A stretch of 64,000 nt of DNA from Paenibacillus sp. (lineage in GTDB: Bacteria > Bacillota > Bacilli > Paenibacillales > NBRC-103111), in the NCBI GenBank assembly GCA_031180825.1, contig JAPSLM010000002.1, positions 372,001 to 436,000 on the forward strand, in the 5' to 3' direction. Each line of letters begins with the position of its first letter. Position 1 is the first letter of the stretch. Positions 44,181 through 52,075 of the stretch are shown here, piece by piece. Under the pieces are notes generated by a model. The model did no database searches, was not told the origin of the DNA, and saw only the letters and a list, made by a program, of their open reading frames with translations. A program made the translations under genes and the position numbers.

Positions 44181-45584
44181 TTAAGTTTTCGGAAAACGGA
44201 CGATGATCGTCGTACCGTGCCCGACCCGGCTTTCCGCTTCGACCTTTCCGCCGTGCGCTTCGATAATTTGCCGGGCGATCGCAAGGCCCAGCCCCGAGCC
44301 TTGATGGCTTGCCGCCGTATTGGTGCCCCGGTAGTATCTGTCGAACAGCTTGACCATATCTTCCTTGGAGATACCTACGCCGTTATCGGCGATAACCACG
44401 CGTACGCCGCTCTCGTCGCCCGAGACGGCGACCTGCACCTGCGTCCCCGCGGGATTATGGACAAGCGCGTTGAAGAGGAGGTTCAGAAACGCGCGCTGCA
44501 GCAGCTTGGCGTCAAAGGACAGCTCGATCGTCTGCGGACTCGCATCGAACGTGATCGTCCGGTCCTTGCCCTCCGGGCTGTTAAGCAGCAGAATGACGGT
44601 TTCCTGCAGCAGCCGGACGACATCGCTTTCCTGCTTATCCAGCGGCAGGAGGTTGTGCTTAAGCTGGGACGTGAGCCGCAAATCGTCCAGCAAACCTTCC
44701 ATATAAGCGGCGTTGCGCACGATCGTTGCCGCATAACCGGTCCGCTCGTCGGGGCGGAGGTCGTAGCTTGGCTCGGCAAGCATTTCTCCGTAGCCTTTGA
44801 TAGAGGAAAGCGGCGTCTTTAAATCGTGGGACAACCCGGCGATCCATTCCTCCCGCATACGGTCCGCGCGCTCCCGATGCTGCTCAAGGGAGGACAGGGT
44901 AGAGGAGAGGTGAAGCAGGCTGCGGTACACATCTTTATAGATTCCTTTCGGCGCAAGGCGAAGCCCGTACCGGCCGTCCGCAAGCTCGCGGATCGCGTCG
45001 ATGACGGTCCGTACCGGCCTGGAAAGCCCCCGGGCGAACAAATAGCCGATGATCAGCGTGCCGCCCAGCGTCACCCCGAGGAGAATGTAAAGGCCGTTCG
45101 GAAAAAAGGTCTGCACATTTTTCGGGCTGATATATAGAAAATATTTGGCCACCGTTTCCACGGGAAAGCCGATCATATAACTCCAGTGATAGCCATTGTC
45201 TTCCACACGGCTGATAAAGACGGTAAAATCTTTGACGGCATATTTATAAAAAAAGGCGACTTCGCTGGGCGAGTAATGCGTCAGGGCATGCGGCGGCTTA
45301 TGATAGGAGAATGCTTCCGCTCCGGTTTCGTCCAAAATTTGAATCCACGCCCGCTGGGAGTCCAATTCCTCCAAGCCTTCCGGGGTGACGTAAGGCCGTC
45401 CGCCCTGCAGGGCGATGCGCTTCTCGAAATCGTGCGTAAACCGTTCGGCGAACGCCGCTGTCCTTTTGTTTTCGGAGACCGGACCGCCGGCTATAAAATA
45501 GAGCGCCGTATAATTGACGATCAAAATCAAGATCGCCAGCGTCGACATGGATAACAGAAATTGGATAATGACTTTCCACTTCAC
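44181..45584 (-). CDS. Sensor histidine kinase of the peptide-resistance module
   Basis: A 467-residue kinase. An N-terminal helix (FLLSMSTLAILILIVNYTAL), a ~130-residue extracellular domain, a second helix (LYILLGVTLGGTLIIGYLFA), HAMP, the H box SHDLKTPLSSIKGYGEML, N box NLLFNALVHN, G1 DNGVGISKED and G2 GSGLGLAIA are visible. Its sizeable sensor region differs from the short BceS-type intramembrane kinases. Its start overlaps the regulator by four bases. It probably senses a cell-envelope-active compound. Confidence 0.9.
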   Translation of the reverse strand: MKWKVIIQFLLSMSTLAILILIVNYTALYFIAGGPVSENKRTAAFAERFTHDFEKRIALQGGRPYVTPEGLEELDSQRAWIQILDETGAEAFSYHKPPHALTHYSPSEVAFFYKYAVKDFTVFISRVEDNGYHWSYMIGFPVETVAKYFLYISPKNVQTFFPNGLYILLGVTLGGTLIIGYLFARGLSRPVRTVIDAIRELADGRYGLRLAPKGIYKDVYRSLLHLSSTLSSLEQHRERADRMREEWIAGLSHDLKTPLSSIKGYGEMLAEPSYDLRPDERTGYAATIVRNAAYMEGLLDDLRLTSQLKHNLLPLDKQESDVVRLLQETVILLLNSPEGKDRTITFDASPQTIELSFDAKLLQRAFLNLLFNALVHNPAGTQVQVAVSGDESGVRVVIADNGVGISKEDMVKLFDRYYRGTNTAASHQGSGLGLAIARQIIEAHGGKVEAESRVGHGTTIIVRFPKT

Positions 45585-46312
45585 GGCCGGCCATCCTTTC
45601 GCTGCAGCTTATAGCCGAGTCCCCGCACGGTTATCAAATATTCCGGCTCTGACGGATTGTCCTCCAGCTTCTCCCGCAGGTGTCGCATATGCACCATCAC
45701 CGTATTGTCATACCCGTTATACGAATCGCCCCATACCGTTTCATACAAATGCGCTTTGCTGAACAACTGCCCCGGGTGCCGGGCCAGAAACAGCAGGAGC
45801 TGGAATTCTTTGGCGGTGAGCGTCACGGGAACCCCGTTTTTGCGCACCTCGCCCTGCTTTTCGTCGATCGTCACGCTGCCGAATCCGTAGACGCTGCGGC
45901 TCTCCTCCTGCATGGCCGCATAGCGGTTACGGCGGAAATACGCCTTCATCCGGTACGCGACCTCTTTCGGGCTGAACGGCTTTGTAATGTAATCGTCGCC
46001 GCCGAGGCTTAGCCCCAGCAGCTTGTCCACGTCTTCGTTTTTGGCGGACAGGAAAAAGATCGGCGCCAGCGTAAACTGCCGAAGCTGCTGGCAGACGGTA
46101 AAGCCGTCGAGATCCGGGAGCATGACGTCCAGGACGATCAGGTCCGGCTTTTCACTGCGGCACAGCTCGATGCCGGCAAGGCCGGTGGCCGCTTTGAATA
46201 CCAGGCGGAAGCCTTCTTTGCGCAGCACGGCATCGAGAAGATTGACGAGATCCGGTTCGTCGTCGATGATGACGATTTTTTTGCCCGCGATATCGCTCAT
46301 CTCATGGAGCAT
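45581..46312 (-). CDS. OmpR-family response regulator of the peptide-resistance module
   Basis: A 243-residue OmpR-type regulator: IIDDEPDLVNLL, phospho-acceptor Asp62 in LDVMLPD, Lys in DYITKPFSPKE, and a C-terminal winged helix (LTAKEFQLLLFLARHPGQLF, VMVHMRHLREKLE, TVRGLGYKL). AAAGGAGG lies seven bases before the ATG. It is first in the order regulator, kinase, ATPase, permease, permease and probably activates the ABC genes. Confidence 0.92.
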   Translation of the reverse strand: MLHEMSDIAGKKIVIIDDEPDLVNLLDAVLRKEGFRLVFKAATGLAGIELCRSEKPDLIVLDVMLPDLDGFTVCQQLRQFTLAPIFFLSAKNEDVDKLLGLSLGGDDYITKPFSPKEVAYRMKAYFRRNRYAAMQEESRSVYGFGSVTIDEKQGEVRKNGVPVTLTAKEFQLLLFLARHPGQLFSKAHLYETVWGDSYNGYDNTVMVHMRHLREKLEDNPSEPEYLITVRGLGYKLQRKDGRP

Positions 46313-46343
46313 GGCGCTTCCTCCTTTGGCAATTTTTTTCTAT

Positions 46344-46826
46344 TCACAATGCTGCAAGAACCAGCTCCATCAGCGGAAGCTTCCGGTCCGGGAACACGGT
46401 CGATTCGATCTCGCCGATCCGCACTGCGCCCATTTTGGCGTAAAACGCTTCCGCATGGGGATCGCTGTGAATGCGGATGCGCGGGAGGCGAAGCTCGGCG
46501 GCGGTAGCAAGCATATGGTGCCACAGCCGTTTTCCGTACCCGCGGCCGATATATTCCGGGGCGATAAACAGGCTGTCCAGCTCTGCGACGGGGGGAGCGG
46601 ACAAACCGACCGAACCCGGAGGCAGCAAGCTGTAGAAGCCGGCGATTTCACCGCCGTCCGTCTCAAGCAGGTAGACGGCTCCCGAACGGATTTGTTCGGG
46701 ACGGATCGTCAAATCCTCGCGGCAGGCTTCCATAAACTGCGGATCGTAGCCCCAATACGCTTTCGAGCGAAACGACAGCTCGCTGAGCGGTATGGCGTCA
46801 CCGGCCGCAGCGCGGCGGATCGTCAT
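46344..46826 (-). CDS. GNAT-family N-acetyltransferase
   Basis: A 160-residue GNAT protein: MTIRRAAAGDAIPLSELSF at the N-terminus, AELDSLFIAPEYIGRGYGKR with the acetyl-CoA loop (x-x-G-x-G-x) and AEAFYAKMGAVRIGE near the end. AGGAGG precedes ATG at 46826; the in-frame extension upstream has none. It lies 31 bases before the response regulator on the same strand and could be co-transcribed with that module. The substrate is unknown. Confidence 0.85.
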   Translation of the reverse strand: MTIRRAAAGDAIPLSELSFRSKAYWGYDPQFMEACREDLTIRPEQIRSGAVYLLETDGGEIAGFYSLLPPGSVGLSAPPVAELDSLFIAPEYIGRGYGKRLWHHMLATAAELRLPRIRIHSDPHAEAFYAKMGAVRIGEIESTVFPDRKLPLMELVLAAL

Positions 46827-46982
46827 GCTTGGTTCCTCCTTTTTGGACATGCATTTTTTCCTAAATATACACCCATTTTCCTTCGATCGGTCCACCTACC
46901 CATACGCGGAAGCGAGGACCGACATACGCTGATGTATCAGACAAGTCGGAGTCAGTTTCTCACCCAAGGGAGGGATCGACGA

Positions 46983-47507
46983 ATGAACAATAAAAAACAT
47001 CGTTTCACTCCAAAAAGAGCTTCGGCCCGCCCGGCCAAACCGGCAAAACGAGGCGCCGCCTGCCCGCTGCGTCGGGTACATCCCGCTCCCCATATAAATA
47101 CGGCACAGGTACGGGGGCTGTTCAGCCCGTTCGGCATCGGCGGAGGCTCGGGCGGCTTCTCCAGCATCGAACGTACCGTAAACGGCGTGCCCGGCGGCGG
47201 CGTAGGAGCTGCGGAGGTGGCTAAAGGGGCCGCCGGTGGCGGCGGGGGCTTTCTCTCGTTTTTCAATTCGATCGGAGGTCTCGACGGCATCATTTCCACC
47301 ATGGGCAAGGTGCAGAAGGTGTTCACCATCGTCAGGCAGGTCGGCCCGATCTTCAAGCTGTTCGGCGGTTTCGGGGGCTTGGGCGGTCTGTTCGGCGGGG
47401 CGAAGGTCAAGAGCCTTCGGCCTTCGGCCAAGGCCGTACGCAAGCCCGGCCCCCGGGCGATTGCGAAGCCTGGACGAGGCGCGGGACCCAAACGCACCAC
47501 AAGATGA
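46983..47507 (+). CDS. VrrA/YqfQ-like Gly/Arg/Pro-rich protein
   Basis: The 174-residue product has a basic N-terminus (NNKKHRFTPKRASARPAKPA), a Gly-rich centre, a hydrophobic helix-like segment (IISTMGKVQKVFTIVRQVGP, FKLFGGFGGLGGLFGG) and a Lys/Arg/Pro-rich C-terminus. This pattern resembles the VrrA/YqfQ proteins of Bacillus, which are sporulation-linked and of unknown function. GGGAGGG lies before ATG at 46983; the frame extends far upstream, but only as antisense of the regulator and GNAT genes. Confidence 0.55.
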   Translation: MNNKKHRFTPKRASARPAKPAKRGAACPLRRVHPAPHINTAQVRGLFSPFGIGGGSGGFSSIERTVNGVPGGGVGAAEVAKGAAGGGGGFLSFFNSIGGLDGIISTMGKVQKVFTIVRQVGPIFKLFGGFGGLGGLFGGAKVKSLRPSAKAVRKPGPRAIAKPGRGAGPKRTTR

Positions 47508-47531
47508 GCGGCCCGGCGGCCGTCAAAGCAC

Positions 47532-47587
47532 AAATATCCGGCTCAAATTCCTCGGCCTTCGGGGAATTTGAGCCGGATATTTTTTTG
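47532..47587. terminator. Strong bidirectional terminator
   Basis: AAATATCCGGCTCAAATTCC pairs with GGAATTTGAGCCGGATATTT, followed by a T run. It separates convergent genes. Confidence 0.9.
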
Positions 47588-47594
47588 CCCTGAT

Positions 47595-48401
47595 CTATAA
47601 AGGGACGACCTGCTTTTGTTTTTCCTTGTAGTACACCCATTCGCGGAACCCGATTTCCTTCAGCCTTGCCGCCACCTCGTTCCAATCGTCGCCGACCCGG
47701 GAAGGGACGTGCGCGTCCGAGCCGAACGAAACCTGAACGCCGAAATGAAGCGCCCGCTCCAATATCTCGTCGATCGGATACCAGCCGCCGCAATCCTTCG
47801 TTTTGCCGGAGGTGTTGATCTCGATCGCGATATCGTACTTGGCGATGGTCTGAAGCGTGCGGTCTACCGCTTGGGTCTGAATATCCGAGAAGGCCGGGTA
47901 GAAGCCGCGCATCGCGTCGATATGGCCGAGAATCTGGAACATGCCGCTGCGCGCGGACTGCTCGATCAGATCGTAGTATAGTTCCTTTTGCTCCACCTTT
48001 TGACGTTCCGTCAGTCCGTTCCACCGCTTCCGGTTGAAAATGCTGACACCGCCGGACAAATGCACCGACCCGATGATATAGTCGAACGGATATTGCTCGT
48101 ACACTTTGCGGTAAACGTCGGCCACCTCGGGGAAGAAATCCGACTCGACTCCCAGCAGAACGTCGATGCGGCCGCGGTATTCCTCCTTGAGCTTCAGCAC
48201 TTCCTCCACATAGCGGGCGAACTCGCTCTTCGCCATCGCAATGCCGGGCTGCTCCCGGTCCACGCTGCTTGCAAAGTACGGCGAGTGATCGGAAATTCCG
48301 ATGACTTGCAGGCCGTTCTTGATCCCCGCTTCAATATAATCGCGGATGGTTCCGGTCGCGTGACCGCACCGTTCATGGTGCGTATGCAAATCGAATTTCA
48401 T
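47595..48401 (-). CDS. hisJ: Histidinol-phosphatase, PHP type
   Basis: A 268-residue PHP-domain phosphatase with the start FDLHTHHERCGHATGTIRDY, ISDHSPYF, GVESDFF, YIIGSVHLSGG, LGHIDAMRGF, IEINTSG and FGSDAHVP, which together supply the metal-binding His/Asp residues of the HisJ/HisK family. It dephosphorylates histidinol phosphate in histidine synthesis. No other his genes are in the window, as is usual for the unlinked hisJ of Bacillus-type genomes. GAGGGA lies before the ATG. Confidence 0.88.
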   Translation of the reverse strand: MKFDLHTHHERCGHATGTIRDYIEAGIKNGLQVIGISDHSPYFASSVDREQPGIAMAKSEFARYVEEVLKLKEEYRGRIDVLLGVESDFFPEVADVYRKVYEQYPFDYIIGSVHLSGGVSIFNRKRWNGLTERQKVEQKELYYDLIEQSARSGMFQILGHIDAMRGFYPAFSDIQTQAVDRTLQTIAKYDIAIEINTSGKTKDCGGWYPIDEILERALHFGVQVSFGSDAHVPSRVGDDWNEVAARLKEIGFREWVYYKEKQKQVVPL

Positions 48402-48410
48402 GGCGTTCCC

Positions 48411-49313
48411 TCACTCCGAACCTATAAATTGAGTTTCCTGCATGCCCTTCAAATCCTGCAAAAACTGGTGCAGCGCCGAGCTCAGATAGCGGCCCGACTT
48501 GTATACCACCCCGACCGGGTGGCTGATCTCCAGCTCGTTTACCTTGATCATCTTGAGCGTCCCGAGACGCAGCTCGCTTTGGATCGACAGCTTCGAGATG
48601 ATCGCCGCCCCGAGATTGAGCTCCACCATCCGCTTCACTTCCTCGCTGCTGGACAGCTCCATCACCACCTGCGGGGTGATATACAGCTGCCTGAGGATTT
48701 GATCCACGAATCTCCGTCCGGCCGTCTCCGGAGACAGCATGATCAGCGGCAGCTCGTGGAGCCGCTCGATCGGCACATGCGCGTAGCGCGCAAGCGGATG
48801 AGCGGGGGAGACGACCAGCTCGAAGGTGTCGTAATAAAGCACGGAGCTTTCGAGCGCGGGATGCTTGTCGAACAGGTAGGTGATGCCGATATCGATCGTT
48901 CCGTTCTCGACACTGTGCATAATTTGCGAGGTGGTCATCGAATGGATGGTCGTTTTGATCAAGGGGAACTGGTTCTGAAAATAAGACAGTACCCTGGGCA
49001 AAATTTGGATTGCGATCGAAGTCGTTGTTCCGAGGTGAATATGCCCTTGCGGCGTTTGGTTCAAATCTGAAAGCCGCTGCTTCAAATCTTCGACCGTCTG
49101 CAAAATGATTTCCGCGTGCTCAAGAAAAACTTGACCGCTGTCGGTCAGCGTAACCGGCTGGTTGCGGTCGATCAGCACCGTTTTGAATTCGTCTTCCAGA
49201 CTTTTGATTTGCGCCGATACGGCCGGCTGGGTCAGATTCAGAATTTCGCCCGCTTTGCGAAAGCTCATGGTTTTGGATATCGTAATGAGCGTTTCCAACT
49301 GATTGAGATTCAC
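48411..49313 (-). CDS. LysR-family regulator
   Basis: A 300-residue LysR protein. The HTH (LNQLETLITISKTMSFRKAG, LNLTQPAVSAQIKSLEDEF) is followed by the type-2 periplasmic-fold effector domain (HIHLGTTTSIAIQILPRVL, GTIDIGITYL, MVELNLGAAIISKLSI). GTG at 49313 lies six bases after AGGAGG; a start at 49328 would place the ribosome site inside the gene. It is divergent from an MFS pump, which has its own PadR regulator. The target is unknown. Confidence 0.87.
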   Translation of the reverse strand: MNLNQLETLITISKTMSFRKAGEILNLTQPAVSAQIKSLEDEFKTVLIDRNQPVTLTDSGQVFLEHAEIILQTVEDLKQRLSDLNQTPQGHIHLGTTTSIAIQILPRVLSYFQNQFPLIKTTIHSMTTSQIMHSVENGTIDIGITYLFDKHPALESSVLYYDTFELVVSPAHPLARYAHVPIERLHELPLIMLSPETAGRRFVDQILRQLYITPQVVMELSSSEEVKRMVELNLGAAIISKLSIQSELRLGTLKMIKVNELEISHPVGVVYKSGRYLSSALHQFLQDLKGMQETQFIGSE

Positions 49314-49480
49314 AACGTTCCTCCTCACCGGGGCGCGAACGCTTTCAATAGCATTCTCAGAATAAGCAAATTTTATCGTTTATTTATGAAGCATAAATAC
49401 AATTTCTTGACTCACTCCATTATATGATACTTGAAAGATTAGGGCAAACTGCGGCCCTGAGAAAAAAATCACACTTGCTC

Positions 49481-49508
49481 TTGTCACCTACTCAAATTTG
49501 AGTATAAT
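49481..49508 (+). promoter_or_regulatory. Promoter of the MFS-PadR operon with palindromic operator
   Basis: TTGTCA (49481-49486), a 16-base spacer and perfect TATAAT (49503-49508). The perfect palindrome ACTCAAATTTGAGT (49490-49503) fills the spacer, the expected place for repression by the co-encoded PadR protein. Confidence 0.7.
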
Positions 49509-49554
49509 TTAGTTTAGCACTAAAAATACACTCATCTAAAGTAAGGAGCAACTC

Positions 49555-51117
49555 ATGGTTCAGAAAAAAACAAATACCGCATGGACGGTCGGCGCGTTGA
49601 TGCTCGGGCTGCTGCTGGCTTCGCTCGACCAAACGATCGTGTCGACCGCCATGCCGACGATTATCGGTATACTCGGAGGGCTCGACAAGTACGTCTGGGT
49701 ATTTTCCGCCTACTTGATCGCCAACGTCGTATCGATGCCGATTTTCGGAAAGCTCGGCGATATGTACGGGCGGAAGCTGTTTTTCCTGCTTGGTCTTGTC
49801 GTGTTTATGATCGGCTCGGCGCTTTGCGGCACCTCGACGACGATGACGCAGCTGATCGTCTACCGTGCGATCCAGGGGATCGGCGGGGGCGCGCTGATGC
49901 CGATTACGTTCGCCATCATCTTCGATATTTTTCCCCCGGAAAAACGGGGCAAGATGCAAGGCCTGTTCGGTGCGGTATTCGGCATTTCAAGCGTGCTCGG
50001 ACCGCTGGCGGGCGCTTATTTCACCGATCACGTGGATTGGACGTGGATTTTCTACATTAATCTGCCGCTCGGCATCGTGTCGCTGATTCTCATTTCGCTG
50101 TTTTATCACCCGGTGCTGCCGAACAATCCGAATCAAAGAATCGATTGGCTTGGAACGCTCGTTTTCACCGTTTCGATCTTGAGTCTGATGTTCGGGTTAG
50201 AGCTCGGTGGCAAGGAATACGCATGGGATTCGATACAGATTATCGGTTTGTTTGTTATAGCGGTCGTCTTCCTTCTGCTGTTCATCCGGATCGAGATGCG
50301 CGCCGCTTCCCCGATCGTGCCGCTTCCGCTCTTCGGCAACCGGTTGTTTACCGCCAGTATGGGCGTCTGTTTCTTCTACGGGGCGCTGATGATTTCCGCG
50401 GCGACGTACATACCGCTGTTCATTCAAGGGGTATTTCAAGGGTCGGCGACGAGCGCCGGACTCGTGCTGACGCCGATGATGCTTGGCGTCGTTGCGAGCA
50501 GCTCGATCGGCGGGCGATTTATCGGAAAGCTGTCGTACCGGGGCATCATGCTCGGCTCCGTCCTGCTGCTGCTGATCGCAACCTCGCTGCTCAGCCTTGT
50601 GTCCATTGACACGCCGCGCTGGCAAATTACGCTTTATATGATTCTCATGGGTCTCGGCATCGGCACGGGCTTCCCGGTGACATCGATTTCTTCGCTGCAT
50701 AACGTCGATTTCCGGTTTCGCGGCACCGTCACCTCGCTGGTCGGCTTTTTCCGTTCGATCGGCTCCGCCGTCGGTCTGACGGTGCTGGGCGCGATGCAAG
50801 CGTCCGCCCTGGGCAATAGGCTGGCCGAGCTGCTGCCCGCCGGAGCGGGGGCTTCGAAGACGCCGGCCGATCCGCGGGCGCTGCTGTCGCCGGAATTTCA
50901 GGCGAACGTTCCGAAGCCGGTGCTGGAAAAAATGATGGTGGGCCTTGCGGATTCCATCGCGTATGTGTTCCAGGTGACTGTCGTTATGGCCGTGCTCGCG
51001 CTCGTCTTTATTCTGCTGATGGGCAAAGCCAAAATGGAAGTTCCGGGGAAAGGTCCCCGCAAGGAAGGCGGCAGTCCGGAAGAAGGTTCCGGCGTTCATG
51101 CCCCGCAGCACATGTAA
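49555..51117 (+). CDS. DHA2-type MFS multidrug transporter (EmrB/QacA)
   Basis: A 520-residue 14-helix transporter. Motifs are [13 protein letters not shown] (helix 1), [17 protein letters not shown] (motif A), [13 protein letters not shown] (motif C-like) and [20 protein letters not shown] (DHA2 signature). It would expel lipophilic drugs by proton antiport. AAGGAG lies before the ATG. It is followed 15 bases later by a PadR regulator, and its promoter has a palindrome within the spacer. Confidence 0.92.
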   Translation: MVQKKTNTAWTVGALMLGLLLASLDQTIVSTAMPTIIGILGGLDKYVWVFSAYLIANVVSMPIFGKLGDMYGRKLFFLLGLVVFMIGSALCGTSTTMTQLIVYRAIQGIGGGALMPITFAIIFDIFPPEKRGKMQGLFGAVFGISSVLGPLAGAYFTDHVDWTWIFYINLPLGIVSLILISLFYHPVLPNNPNQRIDWLGTLVFTVSILSLMFGLELGGKEYAWDSIQIIGLFVIAVVFLLLFIRIEMRAASPIVPLPLFGNRLFTASMGVCFFYGALMISAATYIPLFIQGVFQGSATSAGLVLTPMMLGVVASSSIGGRFIGKLSYRGIMLGSVLLLLIATSLLSLVSIDTPRWQITLYMILMGLGIGTGFPVTSISSLHNVDFRFRGTVTSLVGFFRSIGSAVGLTVLGAMQASALGNRLAELLPAGAGASKTPADPRALLSPEFQANVPKPVLEKMMVGLADSIAYVFQVTVVMAVLALVFILLMGKAKMEVPGKGPRKEGGSPEEGSGVHAPQHM

Positions 51118-51132
51118 GGGAGGTGGGTACGG

Positions 51133-51693
51133 TTGTCCATGAAGCTTGTCATCTTGGGTCTGCTCATGGAAGGAGACAGCCATCCCTACGAATTGCGGCA
51201 TAAAATGAAGGAGCGGGCCATGCTTCATTACATTAAAATGCAGGAAGGCTCGCTGTACTACGCCATCGATACGTTGAATAAAGAAGGGTATATCGAGGCG
51301 ACGGAAACCGTGAAGGAGACCGGCCGCCCCGACCGCACGGTCTACCGGATTACGGAAGAGGGCAGGGAGCTGTTTCACCGCCTGCTGCTGGAGCAGTTCG
51401 AGAGCCGAACCACCGTCTTCCATCCGATGTATGCGGCGCTGGTGTTTGCCTTCCATGGAGATGCGCAGCGCATTCATGCCATTCTCGTGCAAAAAGTGGA
51501 AGAGCAGCGCCGCATCGTAGCCTTGCTGCACGACATTTACGAGGATCATATTCCTACCGTGCCCCGCAGTGTGCTGCATTTGATGAAAGGCCGCTGGGAG
51601 CACGCCGTCGCGGAGCTGCGCTGGCTGGAACGGCTGGCCGCCGACGCCGCGGCAGGGAGGCTCTACGAATTCGGCAGGCCGCTGGAGGAGTAG
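51133..51693 (+). CDS. PadR-family regulator
   Basis: A 186-residue PadR protein: LVILGLLMEGDSHPYELRHK, GSLYYAIDTLNKEGYIEATE and RPDRTVYRITEEGRELFHRL form the winged helix; the C-terminal part is helical (PadR C-terminal domain). TTG at 51133 is eight bases from GGGAGGT; ATG at 51139 is possible. It is co-transcribed with the efflux pump and probably represses it through the palindrome at 49490. Confidence 0.9.
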   Translation: MSMKLVILGLLMEGDSHPYELRHKMKERAMLHYIKMQEGSLYYAIDTLNKEGYIEATETVKETGRPDRTVYRITEEGRELFHRLLLEQFESRTTVFHPMYAALVFAFHGDAQRIHAILVQKVEEQRRIVALLHDIYEDHIPTVPRSVLHLMKGRWEHAVAELRWLERLAADAAAGRLYEFGRPLEE

Positions 51694-51723
51694 GCGGCGG
51701 ATATATGATAATTTGCAAAAGAA

Positions 51724-51760
51724 GGATGGGTCCGTAAAGTAAAGGGCCCGTTCTTTTTTT
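51724..51760 (+). terminator. Terminator of the MFS-PadR operon
   Basis: ATGGGTCC pairs with GGGCCCGT (two G-T pairs), followed by TTCTTTTTTT. Confidence 0.65.
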
Positions 51761-51863
51761 GTGAGATTCTTTGTCAATATCCGGCAAGGAAATGATCAAT
51801 AAAGGAAATAGAAAAATAGCGGTATAAAAGGTATGATGATGTTAATATATGGATATTGTCCTT

Positions 51864-51969
51864 TATAATGGGTTTTACTCCGCTTGTTATTGCCCGAAAT
51901 CCCTAAACATGAGACGACACCTTTGCGTTCAGTTCAAGTTCTGAAAACTAAGGTTGCCGTCTCTTTTTT
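51864..51969 (+). promoter_or_regulatory. Promoter-proximal terminator hairpin in the leader of the secreted dehydrogenase gene
   Basis: TATAAT at 51864-51869 (weak -35) would start RNA near 51876. GAGACG (51911-51916) pairs with CGTCTC (51958-51963), extended inside by ACCTT/AAGGT and an inner TTCAG/CTGAA hairpin, followed by T7. So transcription should stop ~110 bases before the gene unless attenuated. I recognise no known riboswitch class. Confidence 0.55.
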
Positions 51970-52075
51970 CGTTGCAGGGAAAACGGGCGGCCGATGGGCT
52001 TATGAAGGGAGGTGGGGGAACCGAAAGCTGCTGGTTTACGCCCTATTTTTCGAAATTAACGGAAGGGAGCATGAT

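Noticed and set aside
46023-46982. Long plus-strand extension in frame with the VrrA/YqfQ-like gene
   Set aside because: It is antisense to the response regulator and GNAT genes; the real start at 46983 has its own ribosome site.
51884-52075. N-terminal extension of the sugar-dehydrogenase protein
   Set aside because: It would translate through a terminator hairpin and place the signal peptide ~70 residues inside the protein.
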